Source of the DNA: a virus | Virus record (IMG/VR): IMGVR_UViG_3300017776_003433 | Span: 1-33,405 of that record | Direction: 5' to 3' (one strand) | Length of the DNA stretch: 33,405 nt | Shown: in pieces, positions 7,229 to 12,995 of the stretch | Layout of the letters: every line of letters begins with the position of its first letter | Numbering within the stretch: the stretch's first letter is position 1 | The notes under the pieces: generated by a model | Told to the model about the DNA's origin: nothing | The model's input: only the letters and a program-made list of their open reading frames with translations | Databases searched by the model: none | Program-made: the position numbers and the translations under genes

Positions 7229-7936
7229 TTACTCCAATATTTTATCAGCAATTCCTAAATTAATTGCTTCCTGTGCATTTAAATAGACGTTTTGTTTCCT
7301 TCTCATAAAAGATTTGAGTTGTTTTTTTGTCATATTTGTTGCATCTGCTAAAGATTGTAGATATATGTCTTGCATTTTCTTGATTTCTGTCAGTTCGTTC
7401 TCAAGATTATGAAGAGAGCCATGATTACCAGCGATTACTGAGTGTATCATAACACGACAGTTCTTTCCGATATAACGCTCTCCTTTGGTTCCTGATGCTA
7501 AGATAAGCACACCGGCTGACATAACCTTTCCAATTCCGATTGTTTCGATAGGACAGTCCTTCTTAACTACGTTCATAATGTCAACTAGTGCTGCCATCTC
7601 ATCTGCAGATCCACCATATGTAGATACATACAATTTGATTGGCTTTCCTTCTTCTGTCAGTTCGCCTTCGTCATCGTACTTAGGCATACCTACGTGTTGC
7701 AATGTCAACAGTGCAGAGATAACCTCTGCGATTCTTTCTTCGTCTACGTCGCCATAGAGCCCCACTGATCTCATGGTATTGAGATCTTCTTCCTCTTCTG
7801 CTTTCTGAGCAACCATTCCCAATAATTCTTGAAGGCTTATCTCTTGTCCTTCTTCTTCCTCTTCCTCTACATCAAACTGCTGATCTTCAGCGACATCTTC
7901 TGATGTTTCTTCGATTTCTTCATTATCTTTGTTCAT
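7229..7936 (-). CDS. ClpP-like serine protease with acidic N-terminal extension
   Basis: 235 residues. Residues 1-50 are a Glu/Asp-rich extension, followed by a ClpP fold. YVSTYGGS at 103-110 is the oxyanion and handle region, the nucleophile is S140 in GKVMSAGVLILASG, and the histidine is H165 in RVMIHSV. The position equivalent to the third triad residue (Asp in E. coli ClpP) is N216 in KQNVYLN, as in Listeria ClpP1. It could act with a host ATPase, or as a capsid-maturation protease, as phage ClpP-like proteins often do. Its mRNA starts from promoter copy 4, whose start site lies inside a terminator hairpin. GGAGAA precedes the ATG. Confidence 0.9.
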   Translation of the reverse strand: MNKDNEEIEETSEDVAEDQQFDVEEEEEEGQEISLQELLGMVAQKAEEEEDLNTMRSVGLYGDVDEERIAEVISALLTLQHVGMPKYDDEGELTEEGKPIKLYVSTYGGSADEMAALVDIMNVVKKDCPIETIGIGKVMSAGVLILASGTKGERYIGKNCRVMIHSVIAGNHGSLHNLENELTEIKKMQDIYLQSLADATNMTKKQLKSFMRRKQNVYLNAQEAINLGIADKILE

Positions 7937-7956
7937 AAATTCTCCTTTGGTTAAAC

Positions 7957-7989
7957 AAAAAAGGGCAAAACTATAGATAGTCTGCCCTT
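7957..7989 (-). terminator. Rho-independent terminator after the acidic-protein gene
   Basis: On the minus strand AAGGGCA and TGCCCTT form a 7-bp GC-containing stem with a 15-nt loop, followed by TTTT and G. It would stop transcripts coming from 8021-8575. The 5' arm abuts the -10 of promoter copy 4, so locally started RNA would lack most of that arm. Confidence 0.8.
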
Positions 7990-8020
7990 ATTATACGTTC
8001 GAAGTTTGCAAAATATTCAA
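7989..8020 (-). promoter_or_regulatory. Phage promoter copy 4 (clpP-like)
   Basis: TTGAATATT, a 16-nt spacer ending in ACG, then TATAATA directly after the stop of the acidic-protein gene. The predicted start is near 7983, inside the 5' arm of the terminator hairpin. Confidence 0.75.
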
Positions 8021-8575
8021 TTATTTACGTTTTGCAGACTCTCTCAAAAGACGTCTTGCGACACGACGAGTAACTTCAGCGATGACTTCTTCATCGTCAA
8101 CTGCTTCAGCATCGGCGGCTTCGAGATCGGCATCAACTTCATCGTCAGCCATCCCCATGTCACCTCCTTCGGGTGCTGCGTCCATGTCTTCCATGCCTTC
8201 ATCTTCCATACCTTCGTCTTCCATGCCCTCTTCGTCACCTTCAAGTTCCATAGAAACACCTTTGGATTCAGCCCAACCTTTGATTGCGCTAAGGAGATCC
8301 ATAACCATATCTTCGGCTTCTTCCTCTCCTCCTTCCATTTCGTCTTCAACTTCCATTTCTGGTTCCATTTCTGGCTCCATTTCCATTTCCATTTCTTCTT
8401 CTTGTTCTTCGAGTTTTTCTTCTTCGTCTTCACGATTACCCATTCCATAACCACCTTCTTCCAATTCTTGCTCTGCTTCATTTAAGAAGTTAGAAACGTA
8501 AGTTGGCTTGATGTTAGCGTACTTCATGAATTTACGAGTAGTACCCTCGTTTAAAATTAATTTTTTCTTAGCCAT
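8021..8575 (-). CDS. Highly acidic repeat-rich phage protein, head-core or scaffold suspected
   Basis: 184 residues. The first about 35 are basic and contain two LNE sites (ILNE followed by G at about 7-11; FLNE followed by A). Residues about 40-165 are dominated by Glu, Asp and Met, with tandem MEPEMEP and EGMED repeats, interrupted by a helix (VMDLLSAIKGWAESKG). The C terminus is a basic helix VARRLLRESAKRK. Similar architecture occurs in small core or internal proteins of large myoviruses. LxE sites recall the T4 prohead protease consensus, and a ClpP-like protease is the next gene. The function is inference. GGAG precedes the ATG, with a 14-bp palindrome just upstream. Confidence 0.75.
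   Translation of the reverse strand: MAKKKLILNEGTTRKFMKYANIKPTYVSNFLNEAEQELEEGGYGMGNREDEEEKLEEQEEEMEMEMEPEMEPEMEVEDEMEGGEEEAEDMVMDLLSAIKGWAESKGVSMELEGDEEGMEDEGMEDEGMEDMDAAPEGGDMGMADDEVDADLEAADAEAVDDEEVIAEVTRRVARRLLRESAKRK
8187..8231. repeat. Tandem 15-bp repeat, three copies
   Basis: Three adjacent 15-bp units, nearly identical, encode the repeated EGMED peptide of the acidic protein on the minus strand. Confidence 0.85.
8352..8393. repeat. Tandem 12-bp and 6-bp repeats
   Basis: Two 12-bp units (TCCATTTCTGGT/C) are followed by three TCCATT hexamers. They encode the MEMEMEPEMEPEM stretch of the acidic protein. Replication slippage is a likely source. Confidence 0.85.
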
Positions 8576-8590
8576 TTTTAAAATCTCCTT

Positions 8591-8604
8591 TTTGTCATGA
8601 CAAA
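8591..8604. promoter_or_regulatory. Perfect 14-bp palindrome upstream of the acidic-protein gene
   Basis: TTTGTCATGACAAA lies just upstream of the GGAG of the gene starting at 8575, so it could be an operator for a dimeric DNA-binding protein or a short RNA hairpin near the ribosome-binding site. No protein partner is identified. No convincing promoter of the main family lies in this 71-nt gap. Confidence 0.3.
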
Positions 8605-8646
8605 TAAATGCATTTTTGTTTTAATTAGTGACAGTCAATCCCAAGA

Positions 8647-8979
8647 TCATAAATCCGGATGATCTTTTTCAATTATGTCGAAAATATTTTCAATTTCAGA
8701 ATCCTTTAAAATAAAGTCCTCTTCAACAGTATTTAGTCCTTTCGTTATCATTTCTTCATTCTTTTTGCGATTTTTAGACGATTTTCTATAAGATTTCTCC
8801 TCCAGCACCTTGAAAAAGAATTGGAGGAACTGTTCATCATCGTTGATAAGCCCCGAAATGCACCCTCTGATGAAGTCTGACTGCGTTATACCGTAGTGCT
8901 TGAGTTTTATTTTTAAATCAGCGTGTCGTTTCTCTGTCTCCAAAAACAAAATTTGCTTATCTTTTTTGATACCTTTCAT
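8647..8979 (-). CDS. Small phage protein, possible ribbon-helix-helix-like N-terminal region
   Basis: 110 residues. An N-terminal strand (KQILFLE) is followed by two helices with GITQSDFIRGCISGLINDD (about 30-48), a pattern reminiscent of ribbon-helix-helix regulators. Next come a basic linker (RKSSKNRKK, about 65-73) and an acidic C-terminal helix. GGAGG lies 6 nt upstream of the ATG. It is preceded by the dUTPase gene with a 20-nt gap and so is probably cotranscribed. A nucleic-acid-binding regulatory role is plausible but unproven. Confidence 0.6.
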   Translation of the reverse strand: MKGIKKDKQILFLETEKRHADLKIKLKHYGITQSDFIRGCISGLINDDEQFLQFFFKVLEEKSYRKSSKNRKKNEEMITKGLNTVEEDFILKDSEIENIFDIIEKDHPDL

Positions 8980-8999
8980 AAGTTCCTCCTTCTATCGTC

Positions 9000-9503
9000 T
9001 TAATTACCAATGCCAAATGTATATTTCGAATTATCTCCTACAATTTTTTCATCTGTAGAACCTAATGCTCCATCACCTCTATCAGACATTGAGATTGGAT
9101 AGCCATATAGATCACCGTCATGACGACAGTAAGCACGAAATGGGACAATGGGGATCAAGACTGCTTGTGCAATCTTGTCTCCACGCTTAATTGTCTGAAA
9201 CTCAGTCCCTACGTTATGCAGGTTTACGAACACTTCTCCGTTATACCCTGAGTCTACTACGCAAGCGCCTACCAATAGACTCTTTTTTGATGCGACAGAA
9301 CTTCGATTCATGATCTGAAGCATGTGAGCGTGTGGAACTCCAAAGCGCAGTCCAGTCTGCAAAAGACAAGAATGTCCCGGTGCCAACTCGATTACCTCAC
9401 TGGTATCCAGTGGAGAGAAAAAGATATCTAATCCTGCATCTGATGGGTTAGCCCTTGTTGGCGGAATGACATTAGGGTGTGTAAAACTATATTCTAGAAT
9501 CAT
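9000..9503 (-). CDS. dut: dUTP diphosphatase
   Basis: 167 residues carry all five trimeric dUTPase motifs in order: SDAGLDI (about 21-27), NRSSVASK (about 66-73), CVVDSGYNGEV (about 81-91), GDKIAQAVLIP (about 108-118) and the C-terminal RGDGALGST (about 142-150). The enzyme hydrolyses dUTP to dUMP and pyrophosphate. This keeps uracil out of phage DNA and feeds the ThyX reaction encoded elsewhere in the window. It starts at an ATG preceded by GGAGAAGG and overlaps the HAD phosphatase stop by 4 bp (ATGA). Length is slightly above the usual 150 residues because of an insert before motif V. Confidence 0.96.
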   Translation of the reverse strand: MILEYSFTHPNVIPPTRANPSDAGLDIFFSPLDTSEVIELAPGHSCLLQTGLRFGVPHAHMLQIMNRSSVASKKSLLVGACVVDSGYNGEVFVNLHNVGTEFQTIKRGDKIAQAVLIPIVPFRAYCRHDGDLYGYPISMSDRGDGALGSTDEKIVGDNSKYTFGIGN

Positions 9504-9844
9504 TTTCCTTCTCCTAACAGCACAAACCCTTGCGGTGTATAAGTACTGGTTACTGGTTTATTGTCAACCCAATGATATTCCCAACCATCATCTGTTCGAG
9601 GCTTGTTATAGCACACAGACTCAAAAGGAAAGCCATTGTTTTTCAGCCATTGTTCAGTTACATCGGCATGCTCACTAGTCCTAGCAGTAAAGAAAGTAAC
9701 TCTATTACCTTCCTCTAAGACTTTATTAACCATGTCCAATGCGCCATCAATTGGCTTTGCTGATAAGAAGCGATGTGCTTCTTCGTTTGGTACGTCCTCG
9801 CAAACTGTACCGTCAATGTCAATAAGATATATTGTTTTATTCAT
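9500..9844 (-). CDS. HAD-family phosphatase
   Basis: 114 residues beginning with the HAD nucleophile motif DIDGT (9-13). The second motif is FFTART (about 51-56), and a conserved Lys/Asn-Lys region sits at about 79-80 (YNKPRTDDG). No cap domain fits in the length, so it resembles the minimal HAD phosphatases and PNK 3'-phosphatase-like domains of phages. The substrate could be a nucleotide or a nucleic-acid 3' phosphate. GGAGGTGAT precedes the ATG, which overlaps the previous stop as ATGA. It lies in an operon with dUTPase, supporting a nucleotide-linked role (inference). Confidence 0.85.
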   Translation of the reverse strand: MNKTIYLIDIDGTVCEDVPNEEAHRFLSAKPIDGALDMVNKVLEEGNRVTFFTARTSEHADVTEQWLKNNGFPFESVCYNKPRTDDGWEYHWVDNKPVTSTYTPQGFVLLGEGK

Positions 9845-10065
9845 TTATCACCTCCAAATTTTTGATCCAAATCATACTTAGCCTTGGCTGATGCCATGCT
9901 CATTGAGAAGATGGCTATCACAAAGAAAGCCAACATGCTCCATCCGGGACTTACTCCCAGATTTTCAGACAACTTAATAATAATTGCCCAGATTGAACAG
10001 ACTACAGCAAAGAATAGCATTCCTTGTAGTCCATTAATCATTCCTTCTTTTATCCATTTATTCAT
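9841..10065 (-). CDS. Small two-helix membrane protein
   Basis: 74 residues with two hydrophobic segments at about 13-32 and 42-58 separated by a short NLGVSPGW turn, then a charged tail KAKYDLDQK. It should sit in the inner membrane as a hairpin. It has the size and shape of phage accessory membrane proteins, and a holin or superinfection role is possible but not supported by motif or by neighbourhood with the endolysin. It overlaps both neighbours through ATGA. Confidence 0.6.
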   Translation of the reverse strand: MNKWIKEGMINGLQGMLFFAVVCSIWAIIIKLSENLGVSPGWSMLAFFVIAIFSMSMASAKAKYDLDQKFGGDK

Positions 10066-10262
10066 TTTTTCTCCAAATATTTTATTGCCTCATCAGCATC
10101 TACAATTTTTTTAATTAACTCAATAACCTCTCCTACAATATCAGGGTGTTCCCCGATGCCTGCAGGGTGTGAAAGATAGATGCTTAAGTTAGCCTCTGCT
10201 CTTTCCTTTTCTGCTTTGAAGTGAGCCAAAGCCGCTCTGCTTAGTTTATGATTATATCGCAT
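10062..10262 (-). CDS. Small helical protein of unknown function
   Basis: 66 residues from the ATG at 10260-10262. This start is chosen because GGAGG lies 5 nt upstream; the longer in-frame start would run through another small gene. The protein is two amphipathic helices (about 5-25 and 40-65) joined by a SHPAGIGEHPD loop, likely a helical hairpin. Its stop overlaps the next ATG as ATGA. No family is recognised. Confidence 0.6.
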   Translation of the reverse strand: MRYNHKLSRAALAHFKAEKERAEANLSIYLSHPAGIGEHPDIVGEVIELIKKIVDADEAIKYLEKK

Positions 10263-10263
10263 A

Positions 10264-10347
10264 TTATCCTCCATAATTTCCAAAAAACCACATCCATGCA
10301 AACACAAAGGCAAACAAGCATACGGTAAATACTAGTAATGCTATCAT
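10264..10347 (-). CDS. 27-residue single-pass membrane micro-protein
   Basis: An ATG at 10345-10347 overlaps the stop of the upstream gene as ATGA and has GGAGG a few nt before it. The 27-codon frame ends with a TAA that sits between the GGAGG and ATG of the next gene. Residues 2-23 are continuously hydrophobic (Ile, Leu, Val, Phe, Trp), so it should be a membrane-spanning peptide with a short GNYGG tail. Position within a coupled operon and good translation signals argue that it is real. The function is unknown. Confidence 0.6.
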   Translation of the reverse strand: MIALLVFTVCLFAFVFAWMWFFGNYGG

Positions 10348-10577
10348 TGTTCCTCCTGTGGTTGCATAGCCTTTAATATGGCATCGAACTTTGAGAACGC
10401 AGTTCGTAAAGAGTCCATTGATGATTCCATCTGTTCTTTACTGAGTTCACCAAAGTCTTCCTCATCATATCGTTCAAGATAAGAGTTGAACGTCTCTGCG
10501 AGAGCATAGGCAGCAATTGCCAGATCTCCCTGTGTTAAGCCAGATGTTTGTTCTGGCTCTTCGTTTGTAACTTCCAT
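10344..10577 (-). CDS. Small acidic helical protein
   Basis: 77 residues rich in Glu, with helices at about 15-38 (GDLAIAAYALAETFNSYLERY) and 48-72 (EQMESSMDSLRTAFSKFDAILKAM). It is first in the operon driven by promoter copy 5, with AGGAGG before the ATG. The stop overlaps the start of the 27-residue membrane peptide. No family is recognised; heptad-like spacing suggests a coiled-coil or a small binding protein. Confidence 0.6.
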   Translation of the reverse strand: MEVTNEEPEQTSGLTQGDLAIAAYALAETFNSYLERYDEEDFGELSKEQMESSMDSLRTAFSKFDAILKAMQPQEEQ

Positions 10578-10592
10578 TTAATCCTCCTGTCA

Positions 10593-10626
10593 TATATTAT
10601 ACGTTTGGGCATCATTCTTTATTCAA
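10593..10626 (-). promoter_or_regulatory. Phage promoter copy 5
   Basis: TTGAATAAA, a 16-nt spacer ending in ACG, then TATAATATA. It drives the operon of small genes starting at 10577 and lies back-to-back with the plus-strand VWA gene. Confidence 0.8.
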
Positions 10627-10646
10627 TTTAAAGTTACTTTTTCTAT

Positions 10647-10675
10647 TTGGCAAAGGTAGTTATGTTAGATACTAT
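10647..10675 (+). promoter_or_regulatory. Candidate sigma70-like promoter for the plus-strand VWA gene
   Basis: TTGGCA, 17 nt, then TACTAT. The predicted start would fall about 8 nt before the ATG and downstream of the GGGGG that looks like the ribosome-binding site, so the assignment is weak. Confidence 0.3.
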
Positions 10676-10689
10676 GGGGGTTATATGTT

Positions 10690-11622
10690 ATGTTGGTGTT
10701 ATTATTTATTATGTCTTGCATGTCTGATGGCATGCTAACATACGAGAAAGAAGTTGAAGTATATGTTGAGGTTGAATCAGAATGTGAAGTGGTGGAAGAC
10801 ACCGATTTTGACTTCTCTGATCTTTGGGTGGATTCCTTTACACAGGTGAGTGCAATGGATGGTGTCGATATATTTTGGGTTATAGATCCCTCTGGCTCCA
10901 TGCATGATGATCAACCTGCTATACTAGCAGGAATCCAAGTGATGATGAACAGTTTGCCTCCAGTTGGATGGCGTCTGATGATTATTCCTTCTGACTACCG
11001 AAGAATTTCTGATAGAAACTATTTCCCTATTGTTCCGGGTGATACGATAGCAGACGTCGAGACTATGTACAATGATCAAGTCGCTGGACAATTCGAAGCC
11101 GGATTTGACGCCGTGATCGAGTACATGGACTACAATCCCTACGCTCGAACTTGGCTTAGACAAGATGCTGCTCTCTTGATTGTCTTCGTTTCTGACGAGA
11201 ATGATCAATCTCAAGAGCACGTTATTAGCGAATACGAGTTTATTAATTGGGCAAAGTTGCAACGATCAAACGTGTTTGTCGCTAGCATTGTTAATGTTCC
11301 TAACGATCAATCTGTCTGTGATAACAACATTTCTCTTATGAACGTAGGAGAGAGGTATATCAATGCCACGAATTACTTTGGTGGTAATATCGTTGATATC
11401 TGTTCTGAAGATTGGAGTGCTGGTGTGTCACAAGCAGCCGATCAAATTGTTCCATACGAGTCAATTGATCTTACTCACGTTCCGCTAGATCCTAACTGGA
11501 TATATGTTTATATAGATGGCGTCCTAAACCGTGATTGGACTTACGATGCCACCTTAAACAGGGTTGAGTTCACTGTCATTCCGGCAGGCAACTCTTTGGT
11601 TGAAGTAGTTTATAACTATTGA
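10690..11622 (+). CDS. VWA-domain lipoprotein, the only plus-strand gene
   Basis: 310 residues. The N terminus is a short hydrophobic signal ending in a lipobox-like IMSC with Cys10, then a Val/Glu-rich linker. A von Willebrand A domain spans about 58-235, with the MIDAS motif D66-P-S68-G-S70 and a later FVSDENDQ loop. A C-terminal beta domain (about 255-310) holds PNWIYVYIDGV and a WTYD turn. It should be a surface-anchored, metal-dependent adhesion-type protein. GGGGG lies 9 nt before the ATG. The stop overlaps the convergent methyltransferase gene by 7 bp. Orientation and the bacterial-style lipoprotein make it look like an acquired cargo gene. A role in host surface modification is inference. 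Confidence 0.85.
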   Translation: MLVLLFIMSCMSDGMLTYEKEVEVYVEVESECEVVEDTDFDFSDLWVDSFTQVSAMDGVDIFWVIDPSGSMHDDQPAILAGIQVMMNSLPPVGWRLMIIPSDYRRISDRNYFPIVPGDTIADVETMYNDQVAGQFEAGFDAVIEYMDYNPYARTWLRQDAALLIVFVSDENDQSQEHVISEYEFINWAKLQRSNVFVASIVNVPNDQSVCDNNISLMNVGERYINATNYFGGNIVDICSEDWSAGVSQAADQIVPYESIDLTHVPLDPNWIYVYIDGVLNRDWTYDATLNRVEFTVIPAGNSLVEVVYNY

Positions 11623-12524
11623 GATTTCAATACGAGTTCGATTAACTCTGACTTGCTCATAGCCGTTACTTCTTTTCTAGATAGACTGCCTTCCTTTACT
11701 TCTGGAGTGTAGTCTTTCTTGTATCCGTTCTGAGCCATTTGTTCTGCAATCTTCATTCGCTCAATTGCAATATCAACATATTCTTCTGATATATCGATAC
11801 CTAGCCAACGTCGTCCATTGATTGCTGCCATCTTTGTGGTGGTTCCTGCTCCCACAAAAGGATCTACAACGAGATCTCCTTCCTTTGTCCAAGTCATAAC
11901 GTGATCTTCTGCTAGTGATTCCGGAAACATTGCCGGATGTTTGAAAGCAAAGTCGTCATTTGTTGTATACTTTTTACCAGTATTGAACTTCCAAACGTTG
12001 TGACGGGGGGAAAAATTAGGCGTAGGCTTTCTGTTCTTTGCCTTTACGAGTTCGCCGGCTGCGTTGCGGTTCGTTGATGTTCCGAACGAGGTGTAGCCGC
12101 TCCACTTGTTAGGCTTGTCACAGATGAGGTTCGCTGTCTTTGGCTTGCCCTTGCTGAATACGAACATGTACTCAAACACCTGAGAGTATCTATTGCCTGT
12201 ACGTCTAGCAGGGAAAGAAGAGCCATTCTTCTCATAGATCATTGTATCGTGGATGTTTAGTCCCAACTCTTGAAAGAAGATGGCTTGTCGAAAGGACGAA
12301 CCAGTCTCAGAGCCCTTCTTTGTTGCATCTCCCACAACCCATACAATGACTCCACCCTTTGCCAACTTCTGATACATCTTCCGAGCGATGTCTTCAAATG
12401 GAAATGAGTATCCATTGTAATCTCTTAATTCATCATAAGGCGGTGAGGTGATAAATGCATCTACAGATTCATCCTCTAGTTGATCCATCACCTTCACACA
12501 GTTTCCTAATATAATTTTATTCAC
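11616..12524 (-). CDS. Site-specific DNA methyltransferase, N4/N6 amino type
   Basis: 302 residues in beta-class order: the catalytic motif TSPPY (26-30) precedes the SAM-binding DPFVGAGTT (221-229), followed by GIDISEEYVDIAIERM. The target-recognition region lies between, at about 95-200. TSPPY is frequent in N4-cytosine enzymes, but base specificity cannot be assigned. It would methylate phage DNA, for example to resist host restriction; no cognate nuclease is visible nearby. It starts with GTG (12522-12524) overlapping the upstream stop as GTGA, with GGGGGA upstream. A basic Ser/Lys-rich tail of about 40 residues extends beyond the catalytic domain. Confidence 0.93.
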   Translation of the reverse strand: MNKIILGNCVKVMDQLEDESVDAFITSPPYDELRDYNGYSFPFEDIARKMYQKLAKGGVIVWVVGDATKKGSETGSSFRQAIFFQELGLNIHDTMIYEKNGSSFPARRTGNRYSQVFEYMFVFSKGKPKTANLICDKPNKWSGYTSFGTSTNRNAAGELVKAKNRKPTPNFSPRHNVWKFNTGKKYTTNDDFAFKHPAMFPESLAEDHVMTWTKEGDLVVDPFVGAGTTTKMAAINGRRWLGIDISEEYVDIAIERMKIAEQMAQNGYKKDYTPEVKEGSLSRKEVTAMSKSELIELVLKSQ

Positions 12525-12736
12525 CTATCCCCCTTGTATTTTCTGGTGTCTGTTGTTTTCATTTCTTTTAAGCAATTTTTGAATCTAACTACAAAGTCTG
12601 CTGCTGTAATCAGTTCGCCCACTAATATGTGAGCCTGCTCTTCAGACAGAGTTTCGTCTGATAAGAATAACAGCAACATTCTTTCTATTTCTTCAGTTTG
12701 CTTAATCTTTTCTTTAAGTTCTTTTTTAGTTAACAT
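12521..12736 (-). CDS. Small helical protein upstream of the methyltransferase
   Basis: 71 residues, mostly helix: a Lys/Glu-rich first helix (3-25), EEQAHILVGELITAADFVVRFKNCLKEM (about 32-59), and a basic tail. Promoter copy 6 drives it, with GGAGGG before the ATG. Its stop overlaps the methyltransferase GTG, so the two are coupled. No family is recognised. Confidence 0.6.
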   Translation of the reverse strand: MLTKKELKEKIKQTEEIERMLLLFLSDETLSEEQAHILVGELITAADFVVRFKNCLKEMKTTDTRKYKGDR

Positions 12737-12740
12737 AATA

Positions 12741-12771
12741 AACCCTCCTATATTATATACGAGCGAGGATT
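12741..12771 (-). promoter_or_regulatory. Anti-SD inverted repeat around the -10 of promoter copy 6
   Basis: AATCCTC in the promoter spacer (12765-12771) can pair with GAGGGTT of the ribosome-binding site (12741-12747) with one G-U pair. Only read-through RNA would carry both arms. Confidence 0.5.
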
Positions 12772-12784
12772 ACTATTTATTCAT
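12751..12784 (-). promoter_or_regulatory. Phage promoter copy 6
   Basis: TGAATAAA, a 16-nt spacer ending in TCG, then TATATAATA. The TGA of TGAATAAA is the stop codon of the 67-residue gene upstream. Confidence 0.75.
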
Positions 12785-12984
12785 TTTTCCCAACCACATT
12801 CTTTGAGTGCTATTCGTACATCCTCCAAAGCATCGGTGAACCTCTTGCGCTTTATTGTTCTTAGATGCCCCAAGACAAAGCCTTTCCAAGTTCCCATATG
12901 TCTGAATAGATGTACAATTATTTCTCCATCTTCATTAAAGTATCTGAAGTTATCGTTTTCTATTTCCCATTTGTTTTTATTCAT
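12781..12984 (-). CDS. Small protein downstream of dnaE
   Basis: 67 residues. A beta-hairpin-like start (WEIENDNFRYFNEDGEIIVHLF) is followed by a basic segment RTIKRKRF and a C-terminal helix ending GWEK. GGAGAAG precedes the ATG; it begins 11 nt after the dnaE stop and is likely cotranscribed. The stop lies in promoter copy 6. The function is unknown; the basic patch would allow nucleic-acid contact. Confidence 0.55.
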   Translation of the reverse strand: MNKNKWEIENDNFRYFNEDGEIIVHLFRHMGTWKGFVLGHLRTIKRKRFTDALEDVRIALKECGWEK

Positions 12985-12995
12985 TGGCTTCTCCT

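Noticed and set aside
8006-8485. 159-codon plus-strand frame and other long frames over the acidic-protein gene
   Set aside because: They come from the low-complexity GAA/GAT-rich coding strand; the products are Phe/His or Ser monotony without a ribosome-binding site.
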